A stretch of 64,000 nt of DNA from Rubellimicrobium arenae (GCF_017916275.1 NZ_JAFMST010000004.1:124001-188000); one strand, 5' to 3'. Shown: positions 1 to 8,875, numbered from the stretch's first letter. Translations and numbers: made by a program. Notes: generated by a model from the letters alone, not told the origin.

Positions 1-504
1 AGCCGCGGCTTCGTCCGCGAGATGCTGGCCATCGCCGGCTGGGTCGCGGCCACCATCCTGGCCTTCATCTTTGCGGACCAGGCCCAGCCCCTTGTCCGGC
101 AAATCCCGGTCCTGGGCGACTTCATCGCCGATTCCTGCGAATTGTCCGTCATCGCGGCCTTCGCAGCGGTCTTCGCGGTGGCGCTGATCCTGTTCTCAAT
201 CTTCACGCCGCTGTTCTCGGGCGCGGTGCAGCGGTCGGCGCTGGGCGGGCTCGACCAGGGGCTCGGCTTCCTGTTCGGCGTCGTCCGGGGCGTGCTGCTC
301 GTGGCGGTGGCGTTCTTCGTCTACCAGACGGTCCTGTCGGCCCAGCGCATCCCCATGGTCGAGGACAGCCGCGCCAGCGCCGTCTTTTCGCGCATCACGG
401 GCCAGATCGCCGCGCAAGACCCGCAGGCGGCCCTGGGCTGGGTGACCCAGCAGTACGAGGAACTCGTGGGCGTCTGCGCCGCGCCCGCGGGCGGCGCGGC
501 CTGA
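1..504 (+). CDS. cvpA: CvpA family membrane protein, 5' end missing
   Basis: This is the C-terminal 167 residues of a CvpA (colicin V production) family inner-membrane protein. The reading frame is open from base 1, where SRGFVREM precedes the first internal Met at base 22, so the true start lies outside the window. Three hydrophobic stretches are visible, near residues 9-30, 45-70 and 90-108, joined by short loops, as expected for this four-helix family. The family is tied to purine metabolism and membrane stress by genetics in enterics, but its biochemical role is not settled. It sits 126 bases upstream of purF on the same strand, and cvpA-purF adjacency is widely conserved in proteobacteria, which supports both calls. 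Confidence 0.85.
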   Translation, partial: SRGFVREMLAIAGWVAATILAFIFADQAQPLVRQIPVLGDFIADSCELSVIAAFAAVFAVALILFSIFTPLFSGAVQRSALGGLDQGLGFLFGVVRGVLLVAVAFFVYQTVLSAQRIPMVEDSRASAVFSRITGQIAAQDPQAALGWVTQQYEELVGVCAAPAGGAA

Positions 505-630
505 CCGGCCGGCTGCGGCGTCACGTCCGCGTGCGTGCCGCCGCCACCTTTGTTACGGGTGCGTGACACCCCCCGATTGCATCGCTATCAGGGCGCCGTG
601 CGCCCCCGCCGCCGCCACGGAGCCCGACCC

Positions 631-2103
631 ATGGCCGATCAGGTCCACTACGCCCACCCCTTCGACGACGACAAGCTGCGCGAGGAGTGCGGCGTCTTCG
701 GCGTGATCGGCGTCGCCGACGCGGCCAGCTTCGTCGCGCTGGGCCTTCACGCGCTCCAGCATCGCGGCCAGGAGGCCGGGGGCATCGTCACCTACGACCC
801 CGAGGGCGGCTTCCACCAGGCGCGCCGCATGGGCTACGTCCGGGACAACTTCACCTCGCGCGAGGTCATGGACATGCTGCCCGGCTCGCTCGGGATCGGG
901 CACGTCCGCTACTCCACGTCCGGCGACAAGGGTCCGGCGGTCATCCGCAACGTCCAGCCGTTCTTCGGCGAATTCGCCATCGGCGGCGCGGCGATCGCCC
1001 ATAACGGCAATCTCACCAACGCCGTCGCGCTCCGGCGCGAACTCATCGAGCGCGGGTCGATCTTCCAGTCCTCCTCGGACACGGAGTGCATCATCCACCT
1101 GATGGCCCGCTCCATGGGCCGGACGCTCGTGGACCGGGTCGAGGATGCGCTCCGCAAGGTCGAGGGGGCGTTCTCGGTGGTGGCCATGACGCGGACCAAG
1201 CTCGTGGGCTGCCGTGACCCGCTGGGGATCCGCCCGCTCGTCGTCGGTCGCCTGGGCGCGGGCTGGGTCCTCGCCTCCGAGACTTGCGCGCTCGACATCG
1301 TCGGGGCCGAGTTCCTGCGCGAGATCGAGCCCGGCGAGATGGTGGTGATCTCCACCGAAAAGGGCCTGGAAAGCTTCTTCCCCTTCCGCCCCCGCAAGAG
1401 CCGCTTCTGCATCTTCGAGCATGTCTACTTCAGCCGCCCCGATTCTCTGATCGGCGGTCGTTCGGTCTACGAAACGCGCGAGGCGATCGGCCGCGAACTG
1501 GCCCGCGAAGCCCCGGTGGACGCCGACCTGGTCTGCCCCGTGCCCGATTCGGGCACGCCCGCCGCGATCGGCTACGCCCACGAAAGCGGCATCCCCTTCG
1601 GCATGGGGATCATCCGCAACCAGTACATGGGCCGCACCTTCATCGAGCCGACCGAGCAGATCCGCAACATGGGGGTCCGGCTCAAGCTGAACGTGAACCG
1701 GGCGTTGATCCGCGGCAAGCGGGTGATCCTGGTGGACGACTCGGTGGTCCGCGGCACCACGAGCCGGAAGATCAAGGAGATGATCCTCGACGCCGGCGCG
1801 AAGGAGGTTCACTTCCGCATCGCCTCTCCGCCCACCGCCTGGCCCTGCTTCTACGGCGTGGACACGCCGAACCGCGAAAAGCTCCTGGCCGCCAACATGT
1901 CCGAGGAGGAGATGCGCAGCCACCTCGGCGTCGACTCGCTCAAGTTCATCTCGCTCGACGGCCTGTACCGCGCCGTGGGCGAGGCGGGCGGCCGCGACCC
2001 GCTCAGCCCGCGCTATTGCGATGCGTGCTTCTCGGGCGAGTATCCCGTGGCTCCGGCGGACATGCTGGATCAGGGCTTCGAGATGAAGACCGCCGCCGAA
2101 TAA
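631..2103 (+). CDS. purF: Amidophosphoribosyltransferase
   Basis: PurF makes 5-phosphoribosylamine from PRPP and glutamine, the first committed step of purine synthesis, in the cytoplasm. The protein is 490 residues. The Ntn glutaminase domain opens with EECGVFGV; Cys20 is the expected nucleophile, exposed after removal of a 19-residue propeptide. The C-terminal phosphoribosyltransferase domain carries VILVDDSVVRGTT, the PRPP loop. Cys260 (FCIFEH), Cys406 (WPCFYG), Cys463 and Cys466 (YCDAC) match the four iron-sulfur ligands of the Bacillus-type enzyme, so a [4Fe-4S] cluster is likely. The ATG at 631 was chosen over an upstream in-frame start at 535 because the family propeptide is short. Confidence 0.97.
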   Translation: MADQVHYAHPFDDDKLREECGVFGVIGVADAASFVALGLHALQHRGQEAGGIVTYDPEGGFHQARRMGYVRDNFTSREVMDMLPGSLGIGHVRYSTSGDKGPAVIRNVQPFFGEFAIGGAAIAHNGNLTNAVALRRELIERGSIFQSSSDTECIIHLMARSMGRTLVDRVEDALRKVEGAFSVVAMTRTKLVGCRDPLGIRPLVVGRLGAGWVLASETCALDIVGAEFLREIEPGEMVVISTEKGLESFFPFRPRKSRFCIFEHVYFSRPDSLIGGRSVYETREAIGRELAREAPVDADLVCPVPDSGTPAAIGYAHESGIPFGMGIIRNQYMGRTFIEPTEQIRNMGVRLKLNVNRALIRGKRVILVDDSVVRGTTSRKIKEMILDAGAKEVHFRIASPPTAWPCFYGVDTPNREKLLAANMSEEEMRSHLGVDSLKFISLDGLYRAVGEAGGRDPLSPRYCDACFSGEYPVAPADMLDQGFEMKTAAE

Positions 2104-2195
2104 TCCGCGAACCCATCGCCTCCTGGCTCCTGGTCAGGTCGCGCCGGTCCGCCGGCGACGCTGCTCCGACCACGGCAAGCGGCTGGCAAATCTCC

Positions 2196-2216
2196 GATCC
2201 GACCGCCCTTCGGATC
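2196..2216. terminator. Weak hairpin downstream of purF
   Basis: GATCCGA (2196-2202) and TCGGATC (2210-2216) form a perfect 7-bp stem with a 7-base loop about 90 bases after the purF stop. There is no T-run, so termination is only a possibility. The rest of the 301-base gap 2104-2404 shows no convincing gene or RNA. Confidence 0.25.
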
Positions 2217-2404
2217 CATGGACGGCCGATCACGTCTGCGCGCGTGGGCTAGTTCCTGCCGGGTGGCTCGGTGGATTCACGCAAGCCTCTGCCCATGTTG
2301 GGACCGGCGGCGGTCTGGGGTTCCGTTCCGGCGTTGGCCGTGGAAAGCCCCGCTGCTCGACACGCGGCGGCACGACCGCGACCCGATCAAAGGCGGACCC
2401 GAGC

Positions 2405-2770
2405 ATGGCAGACACCTGGGACATCGACGACCCCCTTCGCCCGCACCTGCGCCCGGAAGGTCTCGTCCCCGAACCCCCGCGTCCTCATCTCCGGCCCGCC
2501 CAGCTCGGCGCGCAGCCGGTCGCCCATGTCCCCGAGGCCGTCGCGGACGACGCCACGCAGCGCGGGGCGCTTGCCCTCGACCGGACCTCGCTGATCGGCC
2601 TGCTGCGGGGGCCCAAGGGCAACCACGCCCTGCTGCGCCTCGCCTCGGGCGCGGTGGTCAAGGTCCAGCCGGGTGAATCCGTGGACGGCGGGCGGGTGAT
2701 GGCCATCGACGAACGGGGCCTCCGCCTTCAGCGCGGGGGCGAGGTGGTCCTCCTCACCATGCCCAGCTGA
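2405..2770 (+). CDS. Unknown protein with GspC/PilP-like C-terminal domain
   Basis: A 121-residue protein of no assigned function. The first 55 residues are rich in Pro, Arg and Ala and look disordered. The last 60 residues, from LDRTSLIGLLRG to VVLLTMP, read as a small beta domain: a phrase like LIGLLRGPKGNHALLRL, a short VKVQPGESV turn, then GRVMAIDERGL and a final strand. This pattern recalls the HR domain of GspC and the PilP periplasmic domain of type II secretion and type IV pilus systems, but no signal peptide, membrane anchor or secretion gene is nearby. It lies between purF and a short-chain dehydrogenase on the same strand. Reality as a gene is supported by codon use and a plausible start; the domain likeness is my inference. 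Confidence 0.65.
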   Translation: MADTWDIDDPLRPHLRPEGLVPEPPRPHLRPAQLGAQPVAHVPEAVADDATQRGALALDRTSLIGLLRGPKGNHALLRLASGAVVKVQPGESVDGGRVMAIDERGLRLQRGGEVVLLTMPS

Positions 2771-2855
2771 CGACGGCGCTCGGGCGGCTTGCGGGCCTGC
2801 GCCGAACGGGGCAGAAGGCCGCCACCTGTCTGGACCCCTGCCTGGAGCCTTTCCG

Positions 2856-3494
2856 ATGCCCACCGCTCTCGTCACCGGCGCCTCGCGGGGGCTCGGCCAT
2901 GCCCTCGCCCTGGCTCTCGCGCCCACGCACCACGTGATCGCGGTGGGTCGGACGGTCGGCGGCCTCGAGGAGCTCGACGACCGTATCCAGGCGCTGGGCG
3001 GACAGGCCACGCTCGCTCCCATGGACATCACCGTGCCCGAGGCGATGCGCCAGCTGGCCCGGTCCATCTACGACCGCTGGGGCACGCTGGATCTGTGGGT
3101 CCACACGGCGATCCATGCGGGTCCGCTGGCGCCGGCTGGCCACCTTGCGGCCAAGGACCTGGACAGGTCCATCGCCATCAACTTCCGCGCCACCGCCGAC
3201 CTGATCGGCGTCCTGACCCCGCTGATCGGCGAGGCCGGGCACGCCGTCTTCTTCGACGACCCGCGCGGGGGCGAGAAGTTCTTCGGGCACTACGGCCCGA
3301 CCAAGGCGGCGCAGATCGCGCTGGCCCGCTCCTGGGCGGTCGAAGGGGAACGGATCGGCCCGCGTGTCTCGATCCTGCAGCCCCGGCCCATGGCGACCGC
3401 CCTTCGGGGCCGCTTCTTCCCCGGCGAGGACCGCAGCCTGCTCGCCACCCCGGCGCAGGAGGCGCAGCGCCTCCTTCCCCTGATCCTCGGCTGA
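2856..3494 (+). CDS. SDR family oxidoreductase
   Basis: A 212-residue short-chain dehydrogenase/reductase. The nucleotide-binding motif TGASRGLG is at residues 7-14, at the end of the first strand, and points to NAD(P)H. The catalytic Tyr146 and Lys150 are present in YGPTK. The usual NNAG motif is replaced by HTAIHAG near residue 85, and the expected catalytic Ser position falls in FFDDPRGG, so the tetrad is incomplete. At 212 residues it is shorter than the usual 240-260, with a short C-terminal substrate lobe. The substrate cannot be inferred; it may be a reductase of a small carbonyl compound. It starts 85 bases after the preceding unknown gene and is followed 60 bases later by surE. Confidence 0.85.
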   Translation: MPTALVTGASRGLGHALALALAPTHHVIAVGRTVGGLEELDDRIQALGGQATLAPMDITVPEAMRQLARSIYDRWGTLDLWVHTAIHAGPLAPAGHLAAKDLDRSIAINFRATADLIGVLTPLIGEAGHAVFFDDPRGGEKFFGHYGPTKAAQIALARSWAVEGERIGPRVSILQPRPMATALRGRFFPGEDRSLLATPAQEAQRLLPLILG

Positions 3495-3554
3495 CCGCGG
3501 CTTGCCGGGCCCGTATGCCTGCCCTAGGAAGGGCGGGCACAGGCCGGGGGCTCC

Positions 3555-4346
3555 ATGCGCATCCTCATCACCAACGACGACGGGATCAACGCGCCCGGGC
3601 TCGAGATCCTGCACGCCATCGCGACCGAGATCGCGGGCGACGCGGGCGAGGTCTGGACCGTCGCGCCGGCGTTCGAACAGTCGGGCGTGGCGCACTGCAT
3701 CAGCTACACACACCCGACCATGATCGTGCAACTGGGCGAGAGACGGTTCGCCGCCGAAGGCTCGCCCGCCGATTGCGTGCTGGCGGGACTTCACGACGTG
3801 CTGGTGGACGCGCGGCCCGATCTGGTGCTGTCGGGCGTCAACCGGGGCAACAACGCCGGCGAGAACGCGATGTACTCGGGTACGCTGGGCGGGGCCATGG
3901 AGGCCGCGCTCCAAGGCCTCCCGGCGATCGCGCTGTCCCAGTTCATGGGGCCGCGCACATCCGCCCTGGACAATCCCTTCGACTGCGCCGCGCGTCATGG
4001 CACCCGCGTCGTCCGGCTCCTGCTCGAAAAGGCGATCTGGGACCAGGGCCCCTACCGGCTCTTCTACAACGTCAACTTCCCGCCGGTGTCGGGGGAGGAC
4101 TGCAAGGGCGTGGCCGTCACGCGCCAGGGCTTCCGGCGCGGCGCCGTCCATGCGGTCGAGCCGCACATCTCCCCGTCGGGGCGGCGATTCCTCTGGGTCC
4201 GGGGCGGGCCGCAGGACGAGCGGACGGGTCCCGGCACGGATGTGGAGGCCAATGTCGACGGCCTGATCTCGGTGCAGCCCTGCCGCGCCGACCTGACGGC
4301 GCACGACGCGCTGGATGCGCTCGCGCGCGCCTTGGGCGACGGATGA
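3555..4346 (+). CDS. surE: 5'/3'-nucleotidase SurE
   Basis: SurE is a divalent-metal-dependent phosphatase acting on nucleoside monophosphates in the cytoplasm, linked to stress survival. The protein is 263 residues, the normal size. The N-terminus [15 protein letters not shown] holds the metal-binding Asp pair (residues 8-9), and [18 protein letters not shown] carries the conserved Asn and the active-site loop. The stop codon overlaps the pcm start in ATGA at 4343-4346, which implies coupled translation. The order surE-pcm-nlpD-like is the same as in enteric bacteria, though no rpoS follows here. Confidence 0.96.
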   Translation: MRILITNDDGINAPGLEILHAIATEIAGDAGEVWTVAPAFEQSGVAHCISYTHPTMIVQLGERRFAAEGSPADCVLAGLHDVLVDARPDLVLSGVNRGNNAGENAMYSGTLGGAMEAALQGLPAIALSQFMGPRTSALDNPFDCAARHGTRVVRLLLEKAIWDQGPYRLFYNVNFPPVSGEDCKGVAVTRQGFRRGAVHAVEPHISPSGRRFLWVRGGPQDERTGPGTDVEANVDGLISVQPCRADLTAHDALDALARALGDG

Positions 4347-4987
4347 GCCGAGAGGCCGAACGCACCATGCAACTGCTCTACGCGCTGCGGAGCGCGGGCG
4401 TCACCGACCCCCGGGTCCTGACCGCCATGGAACGGATCGACCGCTCGCATTTTCTCCGCGGCATCTTCGCGGAGCGCGCGCACGAGGACGTGCCCCTTCC
4501 CATTCCCTGCGGCCAGACAATCAGCCAGCCATCCGTCGTGGGCCTGATGACGCAGGCGCTGTCCGTGAGCCCGCGCGACAAGATTCTCGAGATCGGGACC
4601 GGCTCGGGCTACCAGGCCGCGATCCTCAGCCAGCTGGCGCGCCGCGTCTACACGGTGGACCGTTTCCGGAGCCTCGTGCTCCAGGCGCGCGAGGTCTTCG
4701 AGGCGCTGGGGCTCCACAACATCACCGCGCTCACCGCCGACGGCAGCCACGGCCTGCCGGAACAGGCTCCCTTCGACCGCATCCTTGTGACCGCAGCCGC
4801 CGAGGACCCGCCCGGCCCCCTCTTGGCCCAGTTGCGTATCGGTGGCATCATGGTGCTGCCGGTCGGACAATCCGACACGGTTCAGAGCCTTATCCGAGTC
4901 ACCCGGACCGCCGAGAAAGGCTTTGACTATGACGAACTGCGCCCGGTCCGTTTCGTTCCCCTGCTTCCGGGAATCGGTCCGGAATGA
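4343..4987 (+). CDS. pcm: Protein-L-isoaspartate O-methyltransferase
   Basis: Pcm uses S-adenosylmethionine to methylate L-isoaspartyl residues and so starts repair of aged proteins. The protein is 214 residues. [16 protein letters not shown] is the family substrate-side motif, [16 protein letters not shown] is the SAM-binding motif I, and GGIMVLPVG is the late core strand. The ATG at 4343 overlaps the surE stop, and starting there gives the standard N-terminus; a longer open frame upstream is only surE read in another phase. It is followed 30 bases later by the nlpD-like lipoprotein gene. Confidence 0.95.
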   Translation: MSREAERTMQLLYALRSAGVTDPRVLTAMERIDRSHFLRGIFAERAHEDVPLPIPCGQTISQPSVVGLMTQALSVSPRDKILEIGTGSGYQAAILSQLARRVYTVDRFRSLVLQAREVFEALGLHNITALTADGSHGLPEQAPFDRILVTAAAEDPPGPLLAQLRIGGIMVLPVGQSDTVQSLIRVTRTAEKGFDYDELRPVRFVPLLPGIGPE

Positions 4988-5017
4988 GGTGCCAACACGC
5001 CGGCGACGGGCGGACGG

Positions 5018-6220
5018 ATGAGGGCAGTGGCAATGATCATCGGACATAGCGGCTTGCGGCGCACGGCCTGTGCCGTCCTCGCGCTCGGCGCGCTTTCGGC
5101 CTGCCAGCGGCCCGTCGACATGGACCTTCGCAACCTCGGCAGCGGCTTCTCGACGACCGACGCCGCGCTGAGCGCCGTGGAGCGGCCCACCCCGGACAGC
5201 CGGGGGGTGATCTCCTACCCGAACTATCAGGTGGCCGTGGCCCGGCAGGGCGACACGGTGGGCACCCTCGCGGGGCGGCTCGGCATCAGCGCGCAGGACC
5301 TGGCCGCCTACAACGGCCTGACCCCTGACGCGCAGCTCCGCGCCGAGGAGGTCGTGGCCCTGCCCGGCCGCGCCCCGGAGCCCGGGGCCGCGTTCCCGGC
5401 CACCCCGGCGCCCGGCGGTTCCACGACCCAGCTGGTGAGCGCAGCCTCGGCCGCCATCGACCGCGCCGGCCCCGTGACGACCACGACCCTCGCACCGGTC
5501 GCCCCGGCGGCTCCTTCGGCCTCGCCGACTGCGTCCCCGGCCGGGGGCGAGCCGATTCGCCACCAGGTCGCCCGCGGCGAGACGGCCTATTCGATCGCCC
5601 GGCTCTACGACGTGCCGGTCCGCACCATCGCCGAATGGAACGGCCTCGGGCCAGACCTCACGGTGCGCGAAGGCCAGCAGCTCATGGTGCCGCCCCGCAC
5701 TGGCGCGCCGACGGCGCCCACGCCGGTCGCCCAGCCCGGTCAGGGCAGCCCGACGCCGACCCCGCCCAGCGCCGCCGAGCCCCTCCCCAACGACGAGCCG
5801 ACCGCCGCCGCCGAGCCTGCCCCCGCCGCACCCACGCAGGACCTGGGCTCGCAGCAGACGCAGGGGTCGAACGCGCAGATGGTCATGCCGGCGTCCGGCT
5901 CGATCATCCGCGACTATACCCCGGGCCGGAACGAAGGGATCGACATCGGCGCCCCCGCCGGCTCCGAGGTTCGCGCCGCCGATGCCGGCACCGTGGCCGC
6001 CATCACCACGAACACGGAAGGCATTCAGATCGTGGTGATCAAGCACGCCAACGATCTTCTCACCGTCTACACGCACCTGGACAGCCTGACGGTGTCCAAG
6101 GACGATCGCGTGTCGCGCGGGCAGGCGATCGGCAAGGTCCGGGCCGGCGACCCATCCTTCGTGCACTTCGAGGTGCGGCGCGGCATGCAGAGCCAGGACC
6201 CGACCGACTTCCTGCCCTGA
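5018..6220 (+). CDS. NlpD-like LysM/M23 lipoprotein
   Basis: A 400-residue envelope protein with a lipobox LSAC (Cys29), two LysM peptidoglycan-binding repeats (about 70-117 and 181-226), a Pro/Ala/Thr-rich linker and a C-terminal M23/LytM domain (about 290-397). The first canonical zinc ligand, His in HxxxD, is Asn305 here (RNEGIDIG), while Asp309, His353 (YTHLD) and His383 (VHFEV) are kept. Escherichia coli NlpD has the same Asn and is a non-catalytic activator of cell-separation amidases, so an activator role rather than endopeptidase activity is likely. The position after surE-pcm agrees with nlpD. It is probably outer-membrane anchored, as the residue after Cys29 is Gln rather than Asp. 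Confidence 0.88.
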   Translation: MRAVAMIIGHSGLRRTACAVLALGALSACQRPVDMDLRNLGSGFSTTDAALSAVERPTPDSRGVISYPNYQVAVARQGDTVGTLAGRLGISAQDLAAYNGLTPDAQLRAEEVVALPGRAPEPGAAFPATPAPGGSTTQLVSAASAAIDRAGPVTTTTLAPVAPAAPSASPTASPAGGEPIRHQVARGETAYSIARLYDVPVRTIAEWNGLGPDLTVREGQQLMVPPRTGAPTAPTPVAQPGQGSPTPTPPSAAEPLPNDEPTAAAEPAPAAPTQDLGSQQTQGSNAQMVMPASGSIIRDYTPGRNEGIDIGAPAGSEVRAADAGTVAAITTNTEGIQIVVIKHANDLLTVYTHLDSLTVSKDDRVSRGQAIGKVRAGDPSFVHFEVRRGMQSQDPTDFLP

Positions 6221-6238
6221 CGGACGGCAGGCGCCGGA

Positions 6239-6274
6239 ATGCAGAAGGGCGGGCCAAGGCCCGCCCTTCTGCAT
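6239..6274. terminator. Strong bidirectional hairpin between convergent genes
   Basis: A perfect 17-bp inverted repeat (6239-6255 and 6258-6274) with a 2-base AA loop. It lies between the stop of the nlpD-like gene at 6220 and the stop of the minus-strand ATPase gene at 6290. The arm starts ATGCAGAAGGGCGGGCC. There is no long T-run, but stem length and placement between convergent stops make a two-way terminator or transcript-end stabiliser very likely. Confidence 0.8.
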
Positions 6275-6289
6275 CTCAGGGGGCTGTGG

Positions 6290-7141
6290 TCAGCCCAGTT
6301 TCACGCCACGTCGCCCGGCCAGGTCGGTCACGTACTGCCACGCGACCCGCCCCGACCGAGATCCGCGCGTGGCCTGCCATTCGATGGCCTCGGCCCACAG
6401 CGTCTGGTCGTCGATCTCGATCCCGAAGGCGTCGCAGTAGCCGCGGATCATCGACAGGTATTCGTCCTGCGTGCAGGGGTGGAACCCGAGCCAGAGCCCG
6501 AACCGGTCGGAGAGCGAGACCTTCTCCTCCACGGCCTCCGACGGGCTGATGGCCGAGGATCGCTCGTTCTCGATCATGTCGCGGGGCATCAGGTGACGCC
6601 GATTCGACGTGGCGTACAGGACCACGTTCTCGGGCCGCCCCTCGATCCCGCCGTCCAGCACCGCCTTGAGCGACTTGTAATGCGCGTCGTCGTGGCTGAA
6701 GGACAGGTCGTCGCAGAACAGGATGAACCGCCCCGGCGCGCCACGTAGCAACGTGAGGCAGCGGCCGATGCTGGGCAGGTCCTCGCGGCTCACCTCGACG
6801 ATCTTGAGGCTCGACTCCTCGGCGCGCACGGCGGCATGGACGGCCTTGACCAGGCTGGACTTGCCCATCCCCCGCGCGCCCCAAAGCAGCGCGTTGTTGG
6901 CCGGGAAGCCCCTGGCAAAGGCCCGCGTGTTGGCCAGGAGCGTGTCGCGCGCCCGATCCACGCCCAGGAGCAGCGTCAGGTCGACCCGGCTGACCTTGTC
7001 CACGGGCACGAGCCGGTCGGGCTCGGCGTGCCAGGCAAAGGCCGCGCCCCGGAAATCCGGGACCGGCGGCGGAGGCGGGGCGAGGCGCTCGAGCGCCTCG
7101 GCGATACGGCGGAGGGGGTCCGCCGCCAGTCCATCGAGCAT
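6290..7141 (-). CDS. DUF815-type AAA+ ATPase
   Basis: A 283-residue P-loop ATPase of the DUF815 (YifB-unrelated, AAA-like) family. Walker A is GARGMGKSS at about residue 94 and Walker B is FILFCDDLSF at about 145. SNRRHLMPRDM then resembles the sensor/arginine region, and the C-terminal part carries LGFHPCTQDEYLSM, typical of the family. The role of the family is unknown; it is thought to be an uncharacterised ATP-driven remodeller. The ATG at 7141 was chosen because it lies 4 bases after the tatC stop, giving MLDGLAADPLRRIAEALERL. It closes the tatA-tatB-tatC operon, so it may be co-expressed with twin-arginine export. Confidence 0.85.
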   Translation of the reverse strand: MLDGLAADPLRRIAEALERLAPPPPPVPDFRGAAFAWHAEPDRLVPVDKVSRVDLTLLLGVDRARDTLLANTRAFARGFPANNALLWGARGMGKSSLVKAVHAAVRAEESSLKIVEVSREDLPSIGRCLTLLRGAPGRFILFCDDLSFSHDDAHYKSLKAVLDGGIEGRPENVVLYATSNRRHLMPRDMIENERSSAISPSEAVEEKVSLSDRFGLWLGFHPCTQDEYLSMIRGYCDAFGIEIDDQTLWAEAIEWQATRGSRSGRVAWQYVTDLAGRRGVKLG

Positions 7142-7145
7142 CGTC

Positions 7146-8033
7146 TCAGGTCTCCGATTCGTCGCGGCCGTAGATCGACTCGTCGGCGCCAAGGATCCCT
7201 TCCGCGCGCATCCGGGCCTCGACGTTCCGCTCGTGCCGCCGCACCAGCCAGATCGAGATCTCGTAAAGCGGGTACACGACCGCGAAAAGGATGACCTGCG
7301 AGGTCACGTCCGGCCCGGGGGTCGCGATCGCCGCCAGGATGAGGATGCCGACCAGGGCATATTTCCGCACGCTCGCCAGACCGGCCGAGGTCACGATCCC
7401 CACCCGGCCCAGCAACGTCAGCAGGACGGGCAGCTGGAAGCAGAGCCCGAAGGACACGATGAAGGCCATCGTCAGCGACAGGTAAGCCTTGGCCGAGCCT
7501 TGGAAGACCATCGACGCCGCGCCGCCCTGGGTCGGGGCCTGCCCTTCCAGGATGCCACCGGTCTGGAAGCTCAGGAAGAAGCTGAACGCCATCGGCGTGA
7601 TGACGTAGTAGGCGAAGGCGCCGCCCAGGATGAACATGACGGGCGAGGCCACCAGGAACGGCAGGAAGGCCTGCTTTTCGTTCTTGTAGAGCCCCGGCGC
7701 CACGAACCGCCACAACTGGTAGCTGATGATCGGGAAGGACAGCACCAGCCCGCCCACCATCGAGATCGACAGGGCCAGGAAGAACCCTTCCTGCACGCTC
7801 AGGAACACGAGCTGGCAGGCCTGCCCCTCGGCGTTGAGCGCGGTGCAAAGGGGCACCGACAGGAAGTCGTAGATCGGCCGCCATAGCGGAAAGCAGGCCA
7901 GCATCGCCACGGTGAACGCGACGAGCGACCAGATGATCCGGTTCCGCAGTTCGGCCAGATGCTCGATCAGTGGGGCCGAGGACGCCTCGACCTCATCGAG
8001 GGTGTCGGCTCGCATGTTGGGTTTGGCGGTCAT
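7146..8033 (-). CDS. tatC: Twin-arginine translocase subunit TatC
   Basis: TatC is the polytopic receptor for twin-arginine signal peptides and forms the Tat translocon with TatA and TatB. At 295 residues it is slightly longer than the enteric protein because of a charged C-terminal tail. Six hydrophobic segments are visible, and the N-terminal motif [19 protein letters not shown] carries the conserved HLxELRxR signature; the family Phe/Glu-rich cytoplasmic loop lies around [22 protein letters not shown], of which only the middle is shown here as LWRFVAPGL. The start codon overlaps the tatB stop in ATGA at 8030-8033. Confidence 0.96.
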   Translation of the reverse strand: MTAKPNMRADTLDEVEASSAPLIEHLAELRNRIIWSLVAFTVAMLACFPLWRPIYDFLSVPLCTALNAEGQACQLVFLSVQEGFFLALSISMVGGLVLSFPIISYQLWRFVAPGLYKNEKQAFLPFLVASPVMFILGGAFAYYVITPMAFSFFLSFQTGGILEGQAPTQGGAASMVFQGSAKAYLSLTMAFIVSFGLCFQLPVLLTLLGRVGIVTSAGLASVRKYALVGILILAAIATPGPDVTSQVILFAVVYPLYEISIWLVRRHERNVEARMRAEGILGADESIYGRDESET

Positions 8034-8494
8034 GTGGTCCCGTCCGAAGGCACGTGGTCAGGGGTGGTGGGTGCCGCCTCCCGGATCTCGGCCCGCTGTT
8101 GGGCCTCCTCCTGAATGCGCGTCCGCTCCTCGGCGCGCTGCGCGGCCAGGGCTTCGGTGGCGCCGCCCGGCTTGACCGGGGCTCCAGGGTTCAGCGGGGT
8201 CGCCGGGGCGGCCGGCTTCGCCGCCGTCGAGGTCTGGCCCAGCGCCGCCTGACGCAGCGAGTTGGCCCCGAACTGCACGGGACGCGTCGCCGCGTTGATC
8301 GTGCGGTTGATCTCCTTCACGCCCGCTTCGTCGGCGGCCGCTTCCATCGCGCGCGTGAACTCCCGCGCCATGCCACGGGCCTTGCCGACCGCCTGGCCGA
8401 CGGACCGGAACAGGTTGGGAAGCTCCTTGGGGCCCACGACGATCAGCGCGACGACGCCCACGAGCATCATCTCGCTCCAGCCCAGGTCGAACAT
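8030..8494 (-). CDS. tatB: Sec-independent translocase protein TatB
   Basis: A 154-residue TatB. It has the short N-terminal anchor [20 protein letters not shown] with the Glu of the family, the GPKELP hinge, then an amphipathic helix, and a long Ala/Pro/Glu-rich C-terminal tail that looks disordered. TatB works with TatC in signal-peptide binding. It begins 37 bases after the tatA stop and overlaps tatC by 4 bases. Confidence 0.94.
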   Translation of the reverse strand: MFDLGWSEMMLVGVVALIVVGPKELPNLFRSVGQAVGKARGMAREFTRAMEAAADEAGVKEINRTINAATRPVQFGANSLRQAALGQTSTAAKPAAPATPLNPGAPVKPGGATEALAAQRAEERTRIQEEAQQRAEIREAAPTTPDHVPSDGTT

Positions 8495-8531
8495 GGCCAG
8501 ATCCTTTCGAAGGGGGCCGAACGGACCGGGA

Positions 8532-8747
8532 TCAGACCCGGTCGCGTTCCTCGGCGGGGGTCACGTCACGGGCGGCAGCGGAATTGGTTTCCTCGATCTC
8601 GCGGCGGCCGTCGTCCATGCCCTTGCGGAACGCGGTGATGCCGCGACCCACTTCGCCCATGACGCCGGAAATCTTGCCGCGCCCGAACAGCACGAGGACG
8701 ACAAGAGCGATGATGAGAAAGCCCATCGGGCCGATATTGTTGAGCAT
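8532..8747 (-). CDS. tatA: Sec-independent translocase protein TatA
   Basis: A 71-residue TatA, the pore-forming element of the Tat export machine. One transmembrane helix ([19 protein letters not shown]) is followed by an amphipathic helix ([15 protein letters not shown]) and a short charged tail; the FGRGKI hinge is diagnostic. The ATG at 8747 is preferred to one four codons upstream because GGAGG lies 6 bases before it. This is the first gene of tatA-tatB-tatC and the ATPase gene, and it is divergent from the regulator at 8876. Confidence 0.93.
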   Translation of the reverse strand: MLNNIGPMGFLIIALVVLVLFGRGKISGVMGEVGRGITAFRKGMDDGRREIEETNSAAARDVTPAEERDRV

Positions 8748-8847
8748 CAGTCCCTCCAACGGACATCTGTTGCAGGCCCTTGTTCTAGCCTCGGCCGACT
8801 CGCGGCGGAACCCGGCCCCCCTCGAATTCCCGGCTCGGCCGTCGTAA

Positions 8848-8860
8848 TTTGTGACACAAA
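8848..8860. promoter_or_regulatory. 13-bp palindrome before the WYL regulator gene
   Basis: TTTGTGACACAAA is a perfect palindrome with one central base, placed 15 bases before the regulator start at 8876 and 100 bases before tatA. It looks like a dimer-binding operator, most simply for autoregulation by the adjacent regulator. Function is inferred. Confidence 0.45.
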
Positions 8861-8875
8861 CCTGTCAGTAGGCCC

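Noticed and set aside
553-1923. 456-codon minus-strand open frame opposite purF
   Set aside because: Composition is that of a GC-rich antisense shadow (Ala, Arg, Gly, His, Val), with no motif, and purF is certain on the other strand.
2218-2676. Plus-strand open frame overlapping the GspC/PilP-like gene
   Set aside because: The frame at 2405-2770 has better codon use and a foldable C-terminal domain; this one is Arg/Pro-rich without motif.
4064-6274. 736-codon minus-strand open frame opposite surE, pcm and the nlpD-like gene
   Set aside because: It spans three well-supported plus-strand genes, crosses the hairpin at 6239-6274, and has no recognisable domain.
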